Below, one piece after another: positions 55,249 to 64,000 of a stretch of 64,000 nucleotides of DNA. The stretch spans positions 248,001 to 312,000 of the forward strand of contig NZ_JAIBKA010000004.1 of NCBI RefSeq assembly GCF_022603395.1, read 5' to 3'. Source of the DNA: Desulfoferrobacter suflitae (GTDB taxonomy: Bacteria > Desulfobacterota > Syntrophobacteria > Syntrophobacterales > Syntrophobacteraceae). The notes under the pieces were generated by a model, which worked only from the letters and a program-made list of their open reading frames with translations, ran no database searches and was not told the origin of the DNA. Made by a program: the position numbers and the translations under genes. Each line of letters opens with the position of its first letter. Positions within the stretch are counted from its first letter, which is position 1.

Positions 55249-56571
55249 ATGCCGCTTGACTACAGCGTAATTGAAATTTTCACCAACGAAGAGGCACGTT
55301 GCCAGGGAAAGTCTTTGGGAACAGCCGTAGTCGATTATATCCGAGGGCTTAAGATTGCCGCCCGGTGCATCGTCACTCGAGGCATCGGAGGAGTTTTTGA
55401 GAACGGCGAAGTAGCCACCCAGAGCGTGCTGGTGCTCTCCTACAACATGCCCCTCAAGATCGAGATCATACTGCCTTCCGCAGCACTGGATGTGGTGCTG
55501 CCGGAGGTTGAGCAAATGGTCTGCGAGGGGATCGTTGCCGTGCGCACCATGCGGGTTCAGTCCCACAAAACCGAGCGGCGCCTGTTGCCAAGACATTTCC
55601 GGGTGAAAGATGTCATGACCCCCTCCCCAAAGAGTGTGACGCCATCCACTTCTCTCAAGGAAGTCGCTGAATTGCTGATGTCTTCAATTTTCACCGGAGC
55701 ACCGGTGGTGGATAAGGACAATCGTCCCATTGGAATCATCACCCAGGGGGACCTCATCTATCGAGCGGGCATGCCGGTGAGGCTGGGGCTTCTGGCCGTA
55801 TCGGATCAAGGCAAAGTGACCTCGGTGCTAAAATCCCTCGCACCCAAACAGACTCGAGAGGCCATGACCAGTCCCGCCGTCAGCATCTCCGAGGATGCTC
55901 CGGCAACTGAAGCCGTCAACCTGATGGTTCAAAAACAGGTCAAACGCCTGCCTGTGGTCGACAAACACGGGAAGCTGAGCGGAATGCTCTCGCGCCTCGA
56001 CATTTTCCGCACCGTCATGCAGGAGTCTCCCAACTGGGAAACGTTCCGCGGGCAAAACATCCAGGTGAACAATCTGCGCGTGGTGGCCGACATCATGCGC
56101 CGGGACACCGTTGCCGTGCCGGCGGAGACCCCGGTGGAAGAGGTGCTGCGCGTCATCGACAAGAACGACATCCAGCGGGTGGCCGTAGTCGACCAGGATA
56201 AAACGTTTCTTGGCCTGATATCGGATCGGGATCTGCTGACTGCATTCACCGACTATCATCCGGGCATCTGGGATTATTTCATAAGCTGGATGCCGTTCAG
56301 CGAGCGTGGAAGAGCCAAGAAGGGGTTAAACCTGCATTTGCGATTGCGCACTGCCGCCGAGGTGATGAGGACCAAACTCATCACCGTGCGCGAAGATACC
56401 CCTATCGAAGACGCCATTCGCCTGATGACCGAAAAGGCGCTCAAGCGCTTGCCGGTGCTCGACGCCGATGGAAAGTTCAAAGGAATGATCAGCCGCGATG
56501 CGCTGCTCAGGAGCGGCTTCGGATACCCAGAGAGCAATATTCGCCTTCTATCTGAAAGTGGTGATCAATAA
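55249..56571 (+). CDS. DUF190 and four-CBS-domain protein
   Basis: A 440-residue cytoplasmic protein. Residues 1-108 are DUF190 (VIEIFTNEEARCQGKSLGTA, RGIGGVFENGE), a PII-like domain often encoded beside crcB. Four CBS repeats follow (VKDVMTPSPKSVTP, REAMTSPAVSISED, VADIMRRDTVAVPA, AAEVMRTKLITVRE). CBS pairs bind adenine nucleotides, so it may tie fluoride export or a transporter to energy state. It starts 66 bases after crcB. Confidence 0.9.
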   Translation: MPLDYSVIEIFTNEEARCQGKSLGTAVVDYIRGLKIAARCIVTRGIGGVFENGEVATQSVLVLSYNMPLKIEIILPSAALDVVLPEVEQMVCEGIVAVRTMRVQSHKTERRLLPRHFRVKDVMTPSPKSVTPSTSLKEVAELLMSSIFTGAPVVDKDNRPIGIITQGDLIYRAGMPVRLGLLAVSDQGKVTSVLKSLAPKQTREAMTSPAVSISEDAPATEAVNLMVQKQVKRLPVVDKHGKLSGMLSRLDIFRTVMQESPNWETFRGQNIQVNNLRVVADIMRRDTVAVPAETPVEEVLRVIDKNDIQRVAVVDQDKTFLGLISDRDLLTAFTDYHPGIWDYFISWMPFSERGRAKKGLNLHLRLRTAAEVMRTKLITVREDTPIEDAIRLMTEKALKRLPVLDADGKFKGMISRDALLRSGFGYPESNIRLLSESGDQ

Positions 56572-56701
56572 TAATGATTCGAATCAGTTACTCATCACAC
56601 ATGTGCATGTTTCGTTGCGATTGTTTCGGTCATGGGGGTGAGTAAGTCCGACGTGAAATGCCAGTAATGCGATGCCAATATCAAAATTGAAGGAGACCAT
56701 C

Positions 56702-57979
56702 ATGAGATTCGCCATTCAATCCGTCGCTGCTCTAGAAATTTTGGACTCGCGCGGCAACCCCACCATTCGCGTGCGGGTGACACTCGATAACGGCGCAACC
56801 GGAGCGGCATCCGTCCCTTCAGGTGCATCCACGGGAGAAAACGAAGCCGTTGAATTGCGCGATGGTGACAAGCGACGCTATGGCGGCAAGGGAGTACTCA
56901 AAGCCGTTGCCAATGTAAATGATGTGATTGCGCCTCAAATAATCGGCAGGGACCCCAAGCGACAGGCAGAGCTTGATCGTCTGCTGATCGACCTTGACGG
57001 AACTGCCAACAAAGAAAACCTTGGAGCGAACGCTATCCTTGGCGTCTCCATGGCGGTGGCGCGGGCCGCCGCGGCAGCCTCCGGCCTTCCGCTCTACCTC
57101 TATCTTGGCGGCCCCGGTGCTTTTCGCATCCCCATGCCCATGATGAACATCTTAAATGGCGGCAAGCACGCGGACAACAGCGTCGATTTCCAGGAGTTCA
57201 TGGTGATGCCCGTCGGTGCTCCAAACTTTGCCGAAGCCTTGCGCTACGGCACCGAGACTTTTCATGCCTTGAAAGGTATCCTCAAGCGAAAGGGCTACAG
57301 CACAAGTGTCGGCGATGAAGGTGGATTTGCCCCCAATCTCAAGAGTAATGATGAAGCCTGCGAGGTGATCCTGGAAGCCATCGAAGCAGCCGGATACACA
57401 CCCGGAAAGGACATCGCCATTGCGCTCGATCCGGCGGCAAGCTCCTTTTTTGAAGCCGGCAGCTACAACCTCAGTAAATCCGGGCAAGGGAAGAAAAGCA
57501 GCGCCGAGATGACCAAGCTCTACTGCAACTGGGTTGATAAATACCCGATCGTTTCCATCGAAGACGGCCTTGATGAAAACGACTGGGAAGGCTTCCGCGA
57601 GCACACGGCGGTGCTCGGCGACAAGATTCAGATCGTGGGAGATGACATCTTTGTGACCAACACCCGCTTTATCGAGCGCGGCATTCGAGAAAAAACGAGC
57701 AACGCCGCCCTCATCAAGCTCAACCAGATCGGCACCATCACCGAAACCATCGAAGCGATCGCATTGTGCCGCAAGGCGGGCTGGGGCATTGTCGTCTCGC
57801 ATCGCTCGGGGGAGACCGAAGATCCCTTCATCGCCGATTTCACCGTGGCCATGGGGGGTGGACAGCTCAAAACCGGTTCGGTCTGCCGGAGCGAACGCAT
57901 CGTCAAGTACAACCGGCTGCTTGAAATCGAGGCCGAATTGGGGCGCGCGGCGATTTTTGGCAATCCATTGGGCGATTGA
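56702..57979 (+). CDS. eno: enolase
   Basis: A 425-residue enolase of normal length. Motifs: [84 protein letters not shown] and [17 protein letters not shown] with the catalytic Lys and Ser-His pair. It converts 2-phosphoglycerate to PEP. ATG 56702 has AAGGAG 6 bases upstream. Fluoride with phosphate and Mg2+ inhibits enolase, which explains its place in this operon: extra enzyme is made when fluoride rises. The end segment [12 protein letters not shown] differs from the common QIKTGAPCRSER. Confidence 0.95.
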   Translation: MRFAIQSVAALEILDSRGNPTIRVRVTLDNGATGAASVPSGASTGENEAVELRDGDKRRYGGKGVLKAVANVNDVIAPQIIGRDPKRQAELDRLLIDLDGTANKENLGANAILGVSMAVARAAAAASGLPLYLYLGGPGAFRIPMPMMNILNGGKHADNSVDFQEFMVMPVGAPNFAEALRYGTETFHALKGILKRKGYSTSVGDEGGFAPNLKSNDEACEVILEAIEAAGYTPGKDIAIALDPAASSFFEAGSYNLSKSGQGKKSSAEMTKLYCNWVDKYPIVSIEDGLDENDWEGFREHTAVLGDKIQIVGDDIFVTNTRFIERGIREKTSNAALIKLNQIGTITETIEAIALCRKAGWGIVVSHRSGETEDPFIADFTVAMGGGQLKTGSVCRSERIVKYNRLLEIEAELGRAAIFGNPLGD

Positions 57980-59340
57980 TGCTTGAACAACCGGCTCCGC
58001 CTGCAGCTCAAGCTGAACATGATCTTCCACGACTCAAGGATACGATTGGAGCCAGAATGGATCGCAATGCGGACAAGGAAGGTGGAGATTCCATTGGCGG
58101 ATGGCTGAATCGCAATGTGCTTCTGTTTGGCTTGACCAGTTTGTTGAGTGATTTTTGCCATGAAATGGCCACTGCCATTTTGCCGCAGTTCATGCGCACC
58201 ATAGGGGCATCTGCGGCGGTACTGGGATTCATTGAGGGGGTAGCCGACGCCCTCTCGAGCTTCCTCAAGCTGGGCGCCGGCTACCAAAGTGATAAGATCG
58301 GCCACCGCAAGACGTGGACAGCCATCGGCTACTTGCTTACGGCTATCGGCAAGCCTCTTTTTGCTTTCGCTTTCGCCTGGCCGCTAATTCTCATCGGCCG
58401 CGTGGTGGCCTGGCTTGGCCGCGGCATCAGAGGCCCGCTGCGCGACGCCATGCTGGCTGAATCAGTGCCCTCCAGGTATCGCGGCAAAGCCTTCGGGTTT
58501 CATCGGGCAGGAGATACAGCCGGTGCGGTACTCGGCCCTCTGGCGGCATTCGCCCTGCTCAGCCTGCTGGCACGGCATCCCGCTTTTGTTCAGACCCTGG
58601 GCCGCTGGGTGCCGTTTTTTGCGGATGCCCCCGGTGGATCGTTCCGCATCATTTTTCTACTGAGTCTGATACCAGGGCTTCTCTCGGTGGTGACTTTTCT
58701 TTTGGTGAAGGAAAAGAGGCGCACACCGAATCACGAGCTCGATTTCATCGGTGCCATCCGCTCAATGCCCAAGGATTATCGATACTTCCTCTTAGGAGTC
58801 GGGCTGTTTGGCATGGCCGACTTTGCACCGACGCTCATGATCCTTCGCGCCTCAACGGTCCTTGAGCCGCAACTGGGAATACTCGAAGCCGCGCGCATCG
58901 CGGCACTGCTTTACCTGCTTCGCAATGCCGTCTACGCGGCGGCATCTTATCCCATCGGCGCATTGTGCGACCGCTTCTGCCGCAGCCGCACTCTTGCCGT
59001 CGGCTACGGGATCGGTGCCATCACCTTCTTCGGTTTTGCGGTTGCGCTTCCGGCCCTCTGGTGGTTTACTCTTTGCTTTGCCTCGGCGGGCTTGTTTATC
59101 GCTTGGGAGGACACTGTGGAGGGTGCGGCGGTACGGGACTTTGTCGGTGAATCCCTTGCCGGAACCGCCTACGGGTTGCTCGGGGTGGTCAACGGGTTGG
59201 GTGATTTTATCTCGAGTTTTGTGGTCGGCATGCTGTGGACTCTGGCGAGCCCTGCATGGGGCTTCAGCTATGCGGTCATCGTCGCGGTTGGCGGGACTGC
59301 CCTCATGGGCACCATCCGCTGCCGTCCCGCAGCGAAATAG
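57979..59340 (+). CDS. MFS transporter
   Basis: A 453-residue, twelve-helix major facilitator protein. SDKIGHRKTWTAIGYLLTA is the loop 2-3 motif and GRGIRGPLRDAMLAE follows in helix 4-5. ATG 57979 overlaps the enolase stop (TGATG), so it belongs to the operon. The substrate is unknown; given the context it may export a fluoride-related or phosphorylated compound, which is inference. Confidence 0.88.
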   Translation: MLEQPAPPAAQAEHDLPRLKDTIGARMDRNADKEGGDSIGGWLNRNVLLFGLTSLLSDFCHEMATAILPQFMRTIGASAAVLGFIEGVADALSSFLKLGAGYQSDKIGHRKTWTAIGYLLTAIGKPLFAFAFAWPLILIGRVVAWLGRGIRGPLRDAMLAESVPSRYRGKAFGFHRAGDTAGAVLGPLAAFALLSLLARHPAFVQTLGRWVPFFADAPGGSFRIIFLLSLIPGLLSVVTFLLVKEKRRTPNHELDFIGAIRSMPKDYRYFLLGVGLFGMADFAPTLMILRASTVLEPQLGILEAARIAALLYLLRNAVYAAASYPIGALCDRFCRSRTLAVGYGIGAITFFGFAVALPALWWFTLCFASAGLFIAWEDTVEGAAVRDFVGESLAGTAYGLLGVVNGLGDFISSFVVGMLWTLASPAWGFSYAVIVAVGGTALMGTIRCRPAAK

Positions 59341-59533
59341 CCGCACTCCGATCTATCTCCCAGAAGTCAGGACGCCCCTCACTCACAGAGACCGCATCTC
59401 GACTAATCTTCCTGCAAAATTGTGGGGACGGGCGGAGCCTGAACAAAAGGCCCGGCGGATCCATCCAACGCTCTTTCAGGCTCGGCCGCATCCCGGCTTT
59501 TTTCTCGGCATTCGATTTGACGCCTTCTCTGTT

Positions 59534-59833
59534 CTATGTTTTCTGCTCTTCAACCGCCTCCCAGTTGGTTTCAAAGGTCGTGTCATGGAGGGTGTAAGCA
59601 TAGCCCATCATTTTTCCAATTCCGGGCAGCACCCCCGGTTTGATCTTCCAATAACAAAGATAGATTGCGGGAACCATTCGTGGATCGCCGCTCTCCGGGT
59701 CATCCGATGTGCTTTGCCAGACTTCCCGTTTTTCCATGACTCGCCAAAGAGTCCCGTACTTTTTGCTGCGGACGGTTTGCCCCACCCGCGGCAGATGTTT
59801 TTCGCGCAAAACATCATCGTGTGTTTCCATCAT
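59534..59833 (-). CDS. hypothetical protein
   Basis: A 99-residue protein, with GAGGAG upstream of the ATG. It includes VGQTVRSKKYGTLWRVMEKR, a beta-rich start reminiscent of small SH3-like domains, and IYLCYWKIKPGVLPGIG. No family recognised. It lies alone between the MFS gene and the dynamin-like gene and is convergent with the fluoride operon. Confidence 0.7.
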   Translation of the reverse strand: MMETHDDVLREKHLPRVGQTVRSKKYGTLWRVMEKREVWQSTSDDPESGDPRMVPAIYLCYWKIKPGVLPGIGKMMGYAYTLHDTTFETNWEAVEEQKT

Positions 59834-59896
59834 GGCCTCATCTCCTCGGGAGTTCTCCCCTCTAAGAGTGTGTCAAAAAACACCACCCTGTGGTCA

Positions 59897-59914
59897 CCCC
59901 GGCGAAGGCCGGGG
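59897..59914. repeat. REP-like hairpin
   Basis: CCCCGGC, GAAG, GCCGGGG forms a perfect seven-pair stem, flanked by GTGGTCA and TCCAGG. This resembles the common dispersed repeat with the text GTCA...CCGGC-GAA-GCCGG...TCCAG. Confidence 0.55.
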
Positions 59915-60046
59915 TCCAGGCAGTCTCACAATACCTCTGGATTCACCACCTCACCGTCGCGCCTTGCAACACCGTACTCGAGCGCCGGCTCACGCCCAAA
60001 AATCGTCCATACAAAGTGAGGGCAGGCAAGAAATCCTCCGGCGGCG

Positions 60047-61828
60047 TTAAAGCTCGTCAAGCGACCTCTTGAGCCCGTGGAAACTGTTCTTGAGGGTCTC
60101 AACTCTACTCCATTGTTGGTTCAGTTGCTTATCCAACTGCTTCACTTCTGAAGCGCCGGCTTTTTTCATTTCCATCGCTTTTTGTAAGGCTTGACGGATG
60201 CTGTCGGCGGTGGCATCGATTTTCGCATTGAGGTTCCAGCGGAACTTGAGAAAGCTCTGCTGGATGCGGTACTTGAAGTCACCGCGCACCCGGCCGCAGT
60301 TGGCATCAATTCGCGCCGGCAGCTTCTTGAGAATGTCCTTCAACACCATCGTTTGGGAAATGCTTTTGGGCAACAGTCGATGAGACAAAAAGTCCAGCGC
60401 CCCCTCGATATCGAAAAAGCGCGGTTGGTCGCCCAGAAGATAATAAAAACGAGTTTCACTGCTGATGGCCTCATCACTCGATACCCGCTCAACGGCGACA
60501 TCGAACAGCCTGGCGGAGGCAACCTGCAAGTTTTCAATGATTTCGTTAGCACGGTCGGAAAAGCGTTTGGATATTTTCCTGTACTCCTCATTGATCCGCT
60601 CCTCCTGACGTACGATCCATTCGTCGAAGGTGTGCACGACTCCCTCACGCAGAGTGTTTTCCATCAGTTTGACGTACTCCGTAGTCGGCAAGCGGCGGTT
60701 GCTTTCCCCGGTCTTCTGCAGGTCCTGCAGCAATTCCGGCATCCGGTCTTTGCGAAATCGATCCATGTCGCGATCCAGAAAATCCATCAGCCTCTTAATT
60801 TCTCCTTCATAGAGGTAGTCGTTGTCGTGCTTTTGCTCCAGGATTCGTTTGAGCTCCTTGTCGAACAGCTGGATCTTTTCCTCCAAATCTTTTACAGGAG
60901 TAGCCACGGCCTTTTGTTCGAGCTTGATGGCAAACTCCTCATCTGCAAGATACTTGAGGCCGCTTTGCAATACCGATTGAAGCAGAACCTTGCCCTTTTC
61001 CCGAGTCAGAAATTCCCCCAGCACCCGGTCGAATTCCGGCAAAAAGCTGCGGTGCAGTTTTTCTTCATCCTCGTTCAATTTGCCTTCCAGAGCGAGCTTT
61101 GCCGAAAGCGGGTAAATGCGCACTTTCCCGTCTCCCAGGGCTTCTTCGATGACTGTCTTGGAGAAGTTCATGGATTCCAGGCGATCCGACTCATCCAGGT
61201 AGTCGATCTTATTTTGGATAAAGAAGATCTTTTCAACATATTGTTTGACATCTTTTAGAAAATCGATTTCCGCCCGGCTGATGGGCGGGTCCACGGCCAA
61301 AAGAAACAGGGCGGCGTCGACTTTGGGAAGGAAATTATAGGTGACCTGAGTGTTATCGGAGAAAATCGATCCAACCCCCGGTGTATCGATGATATGCACG
61401 CCATCCTTCAGGTACGACGACGGATAAGTGATGTGCACCTGCATGACGTTCTTCTCGTTCCCTGGATTGCCTTTTTCGGTGACATAATCCACCAATTCAT
61501 CGCGAGGCACACACCGCTTGTCCCCGTTTTGGAAGAACACCTCGATGCATTCCTCACCCCCGTAACTTAGAATAGTGACAATAGAGGTGAGGGGAACAAT
61601 GGCGGTTGGTAGCAACCGGGTTCCGAGCAGGCTGTTAATGAACGTGCTTTTGCCCCGCTTGAACTGGCCTAAAACCACCAGATAGAATCTATTTTCCACC
61701 AGTTTGCGGCTGATATCTTCCACGCTGTCCCGGATGTTCTGATCTTTCCGCAGTTCTGCCAGGCCCTTCAGGTCATTAAGCGCGACAAGCAGATCCTGGC
61801 GCCGATGTCTAAACAGGTCGAGCATCAT
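60047..61828 (-). CDS. dynamin-like GTPase
   Basis: A 593-residue protein. G1 motif VVLGQFKRGKSTFINSLLG near residue 53, DTPGVGSIF (G3) near 150 and FFIQNKIDY (G4, N-K-x-D) near 205; helical stalk-like regions follow to the C-terminus. AGGAGG lies 7 bases upstream of ATG 61828. Bacterial dynamin-like proteins act at membranes in fission, fusion or damage repair. The gene is preceded by a promoter and a terminator-bearing leader (61895-62069). Confidence 0.9.
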   Translation of the reverse strand: MMLDLFRHRRQDLLVALNDLKGLAELRKDQNIRDSVEDISRKLVENRFYLVVLGQFKRGKSTFINSLLGTRLLPTAIVPLTSIVTILSYGGEECIEVFFQNGDKRCVPRDELVDYVTEKGNPGNEKNVMQVHITYPSSYLKDGVHIIDTPGVGSIFSDNTQVTYNFLPKVDAALFLLAVDPPISRAEIDFLKDVKQYVEKIFFIQNKIDYLDESDRLESMNFSKTVIEEALGDGKVRIYPLSAKLALEGKLNEDEEKLHRSFLPEFDRVLGEFLTREKGKVLLQSVLQSGLKYLADEEFAIKLEQKAVATPVKDLEEKIQLFDKELKRILEQKHDNDYLYEGEIKRLMDFLDRDMDRFRKDRMPELLQDLQKTGESNRRLPTTEYVKLMENTLREGVVHTFDEWIVRQEERINEEYRKISKRFSDRANEIIENLQVASARLFDVAVERVSSDEAISSETRFYYLLGDQPRFFDIEGALDFLSHRLLPKSISQTMVLKDILKKLPARIDANCGRVRGDFKYRIQQSFLKFRWNLNAKIDATADSIRQALQKAMEMKKAGASEVKQLDKQLNQQWSRVETLKNSFHGLKRSLDEL

Positions 61829-61894
61829 GGCCAATCCTCCTGGAGCAAAAAACCCAGCACGGTATAACCGGCGCGGGATGTTATCTTGTCCCCC

Positions 61895-61931
61895 AAAATA
61901 AAAAACCCCCTCCGGCCTTGCCAGATGGGGT
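61895..61931 (-). terminator. intrinsic terminator before the dynamin-like gene
   Basis: On the minus strand ACCCC and CTGGC pair with GCCGG and GGGGT around AAG, followed by TTTTTT (plus-strand A run at 61897-61905). It ends about 67 bases before the gene start and would either stop a small RNA or attenuate the gene. Confidence 0.75.
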
Positions 61932-62034
61932 ATTCGTCTCGGTGAACTTAGACTTCCACCCCAACTGATGGAGTAGAAGTCATCATCCCGGAGCTCATGG
62001 GCAGTTCAGGCAGACTTCATTGCCTTGATGTTTC
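61895..62034 (-). ncRNA. structured leader RNA or small RNA upstream of the dynamin-like gene
   Basis: Transcription from the promoter at 62041-62069 would make about 140 bases ending at an intrinsic terminator. Read on the minus strand, GAAGTC (62018-62013), GACTTC (61982-61977) and GAAGTC (61956-61951) can pair as first with second, or second with third. The second pairing extends into a 12-pair hairpin (62nd strand side 61982-61971 with 61962-61951). Such exclusive pairing is typical of attenuators. I do not recognise a known riboswitch class. Confidence 0.55.
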
Positions 62035-62040
62035 TTTTAT

Positions 62041-62069
62041 TTTCTAGCCGATCATCGCCTCCGTGTCAA
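62041..62069 (-). promoter_or_regulatory. sigma-70 promoter on the minus strand
   Basis: TTGACA (62069-62064), a 17-base spacer and TAGAAA (62046-62041). Good match to the housekeeping consensus; drives the structured RNA and possibly the dynamin-like gene. Confidence 0.6.
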
Positions 62070-62254
62070 CCGCATTGTTTAATCTTGAATTTTTGATCAC
62101 TTCATGGTGCCACTTGGATTGCCGGCGGCACTGGGCACAGTGAAAACGTTCATTGAGGATCAGGGAGATCCATTACGCTCTTGTGTTCGCCAATGAAAAC
62201 CGGTAAATAGCTGCCCGAGCTTTTGATCATTTAAACATTCTGGGAGCGGACCGC

Positions 62255-63475
62255 GTGGATGGGACAGTAGCGGCGGTATTTGGTTTCGTCTACTTTGGCA
62301 TGATCCTTGGGAGAATTCCCGGGCTGGCACTGGACCGCACCGGGATCGCGTTGCTTGGAGCCATCTTCCTGCTTGCAACCGGGAAACTCCAGCCGGAAGA
62401 CGCCTGGCGCTCCATCGATGTGCCGACTATTGCCCTGCTGCTCGGCCTCATGGTGGTCTCGGCCCAATTCCGGTTGGGCGGCTTTTACGCCCACCTGACC
62501 CGCCGTCTGGGCGCAATGGAGGTTTCACCTGCCCTGTTCCTGGCGCTTCTCATTTTATGTGCGGGTTTTCTTTCGGCGCTGCTGGCAAACGATATTGTCT
62601 GTTTAGCCATGACTCCCGTTTTGGTGGAAGGGTGCGCCAGGCGAGGTCTCGACCCCGTTCCCTTTCTTCTGGCGCTCGCCTGCGCCGCCAATGTGGGTTC
62701 GGCGGCGACTTTGATCGGCAATCCGCAAAACATGCTCATCGGCCAAACCCTTAAGCTATCGTTTGCCGCTTACCTTTTCGATGCCGCCATCCCGGTCCTC
62801 CTGGGACTTGCCGCCGTGTGGTGGGTGATCCATCAAAAGGCGCGGGGCAACTGGTACAGGGAAACCCCCGTCCCAATGATCGAAGCACCTCCGTTCAATG
62901 CCTGGCAGACCGGCAAGGGGTTGGTCGTTTTGACCGTGCTGATTGCGCTCTTTCTTTTTTCCCGCCTGCCGCGTGATGTGCTGGCCCTGGCAGCCGCGGG
63001 CTGGCTGCTCTCAAGCCGCCGCATGGCTTCAAGAAAAATATTGGGGCTGGTGGACTGGCAGTTGCTGGTCCTGTTCTCCGGTCTTTTCATCGTTAACCAT
63101 GTTCTGGCAGCATCCGGAATGCTGGCCGGCATCATGTCGGCGCTCCGTTCTGCAGGCATCAATATCCATAATCCCGGATGGTTGTTTGCGGTAACCGTAT
63201 TCCTTTCCAACCTGGTTTCCAATGTACCGGCAACCATGCTGTTGCTGCCGGCCGCGGTGCACCCGATGGCCGGCCCCATTCTGGCTCTGGCAAGCACCCT
63301 GGCTGGAAATCTTTTCATTGTCGGAAGCATCGCCAACATCATCGTCATCGAGCAAGCCAGAAGCCTTGACATTCATATCCGCTGGTCGGATCACGCACGA
63401 ATAGGAATCCCGGTGACCTTGATTTCCCTGGCGTTTGCTGCAGCATGGCTGTGGCTGAGATCGGCAGCAGGATAA
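62255..63475 (+). CDS. SLC13/ArsB-like anion transporter
   Basis: A 406-residue protein with about eleven helices from GTG 62255, which has GGGAG 8 bases upstream. The two symmetric motifs are CAANVGSAATLIGNPQNML and FLSNLVSNVPATMLLL, the clamshell sequences of the ion transporter superfamily (ArsB, NhaD, SLC13). It could move arsenite, a divalent anion or Na+. Charged residues and the GNPQN motif fit the citrate/anion branch best, but the substrate cannot be fixed from sequence. Confidence 0.88.
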   Translation: MDGTVAAVFGFVYFGMILGRIPGLALDRTGIALLGAIFLLATGKLQPEDAWRSIDVPTIALLLGLMVVSAQFRLGGFYAHLTRRLGAMEVSPALFLALLILCAGFLSALLANDIVCLAMTPVLVEGCARRGLDPVPFLLALACAANVGSAATLIGNPQNMLIGQTLKLSFAAYLFDAAIPVLLGLAAVWWVIHQKARGNWYRETPVPMIEAPPFNAWQTGKGLVVLTVLIALFLFSRLPRDVLALAAAGWLLSSRRMASRKILGLVDWQLLVLFSGLFIVNHVLAASGMLAGIMSALRSAGINIHNPGWLFAVTVFLSNLVSNVPATMLLLPAAVHPMAGPILALASTLAGNLFIVGSIANIIVIEQARSLDIHIRWSDHARIGIPVTLISLAFAAAWLWLRSAAG

Positions 63476-63495
63476 ACCGGACGACCTCTCAATCT

Positions 63496-63657
63496 TTAAA
63501 GGTTGAGGACTGTCTTGGACAATCCGGCAACTTGCATCTTTTCAGGCAATTTTCTCGACATCCCGTTCCTCTTTCGCAAAACTCGTTCAATCATGAATTC
63601 GAGCAGCCACATCATAGGCAAGGCGAACAGTTCGGCGGCAAAACCGATATGGATCAT
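63496..63657 (-). CDS. possible small membrane-associated protein (53 aa)
   Basis: ATG 63657 opens MIHIGFAAELFALPMMWLLE followed by FMIERVLRKR and a basic tail to TAA 63498-63496. The hydrophobic start and basic end could be a small membrane protein, located just after the phosphate permease. No ribosome site is visible and no family is known, so it may be chance. Confidence 0.3.
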   Translation of the reverse strand: MIHIGFAAELFALPMMWLLEFMIERVLRKRNGMSRKLPEKMQVAGLSKTVLNL

Positions 63658-63715
63658 GCGAAGCGACCATCGTGAAGCTTGACGGTTTCAGCCGGGGCCA
63701 TGGGCGGGCTCAGTT

Positions 63716-64000
63716 TCAATAGCGGAAAAAATAGATGTCCCACGTGCTGTTCAAAAGCGACCAAACCCAGTCCTCCCGGGTTATCGCCCTGGTGAGGCAA
63801 AAACACAGCAGGAACGCCGCTGCCGGCGCCACCACCCAGCTTGCCGCAATTTTCTTGAGCAGATCCGTGCGCACTGTACCCATCCCTTTGAGGACACCGA
63901 CAGCGACGATTCCTCCAATGATGCAGTAGGTGGTGGAAATGGGCATCCCGAACGTGGTGAAGACCAGGACCGAAGCCGCGGCACCGAACTGTGCGGCAAA
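63716..64000 (-). CDS. PiT-family inorganic phosphate transporter (5' part outside the window)
   Basis: The minus-strand frame is open to the window edge, so only the C-terminal 94 residues are seen. FAAQFGAAASVLVFTTFGMPISTTYCIIGGIVAVGVLKG matches the second signature region of PiT permeases (GxPxSTTH-type), followed by a final helix (APAAAFLLCFCL). It would import phosphate, driven by H+ or Na+. Confidence 0.82.
   Translation of the reverse strand, partial: FAAQFGAAASVLVFTTFGMPISTTYCIIGGIVAVGVLKGMGTVRTDLLKKIAASWVVAPAAAFLLCFCLTRAITREDWVWSLLNSTWDIYFFRY

Noticed and set aside
62255-63475. Arsenite exporter ArsB linked to the ArsR-type gene
   Set aside because: The transporter lies 42 kb away and its motifs fit the wider anion-transporter group; nothing ties it to arsenic here.
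1-64000. CRISPR arrays, tRNA, rRNA and complete insertion sequences
   Set aside because: I looked for regular short repeats, cloverleaf-like sequences and transposase motifs and found none I could support; in particular no selC tRNA or selA/B/D genes are in this window.

Overview
The window is GC-rich, protein-dense bacterial DNA with no tRNA, rRNA or CRISPR array that I could see. The gene set fits an anaerobic Desulfobacterota bacterium, most like the Syntrophobacter group. It has complex I with Mrp-type antiporter subunits, a selenocysteine formate dehydrogenase, a heterodisulfide-reductase-like hdrCBA set, several NtrC-type two-component systems and multiple selenoproteins. That assignment is inferred from gene content only.

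Layout. 1-7.8 kb: the distal half of a complex I operon (end of nuoI, then nuoJ, nuoK, two Mrp/NuoL-like antiporter subunits around an 85-aa membrane protein, nuoM, nuoN). 7.9-10.6 kb: a NuoG-like, molybdopterin formate dehydrogenase read through an in-frame UGA. 10.9-18.9 kb: a KinB-like kinase, a sigma-54 activator, then a K+ uptake region (kinase/TrkA hybrid, truncated TrkA, KtrB, KtrA) behind a sigma-54 promoter with two upstream palindromes; two deletion-like junctions lie here. 19.1-20.9 kb: an ArsR-type regulator with a near-consensus promoter, followed by three small genes each interrupted once by UGA and each followed by a SECIS-like hairpin. 21-30.9 kb: fatty acid hydroxylase, lipoprotein, MscS channel, a large hybrid sensor kinase and a KhtTU-like K+/H+ antiporter pair. 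30.9-39.1 kb (minus strand): a KaiC-like/PEP-synthase-like fusion, glutamate dehydrogenase, two small paralogs and a complete NtrB/NtrC-like pair. 39.5-45 kb: Rnk, ferredoxin, DUF488, TIM-barrel protein, a DUF5615 pseudogene and a two-domain glycosyltransferase. 45.6-52.4 kb (minus): a split MscS channel and hdrCBA. 52.5-59.3 kb: a fluoride riboswitch followed by antiporter, Usp, CrcB, DUF190-CBS, enolase and MFS genes. 59.5-64 kb: a dynamin-like GTPase behind a promoter-hairpin-terminator leader, an SLC13/ArsB-like transporter and the end of a phosphate permease.

How it works together. The first part is energy conservation: formate and NADH oxidation coupled to ion pumping. K+ uptake, K+/H+ antiport and mechanosensitive channels form an ion and osmotic homeostasis theme. 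The two most distinctive units are the arsR-linked selenoprotein cluster (19.1-20.9 kb), which stop-codon-based gene callers would fragment, and the fluoride-responsive operon (52.5-59.3 kb), which combines fluoride export (CrcB) with the enzyme that fluoride inhibits (enolase). Several genes are broken or fused, pointing to small deletions or to sequencing/assembly faults that should be checked.
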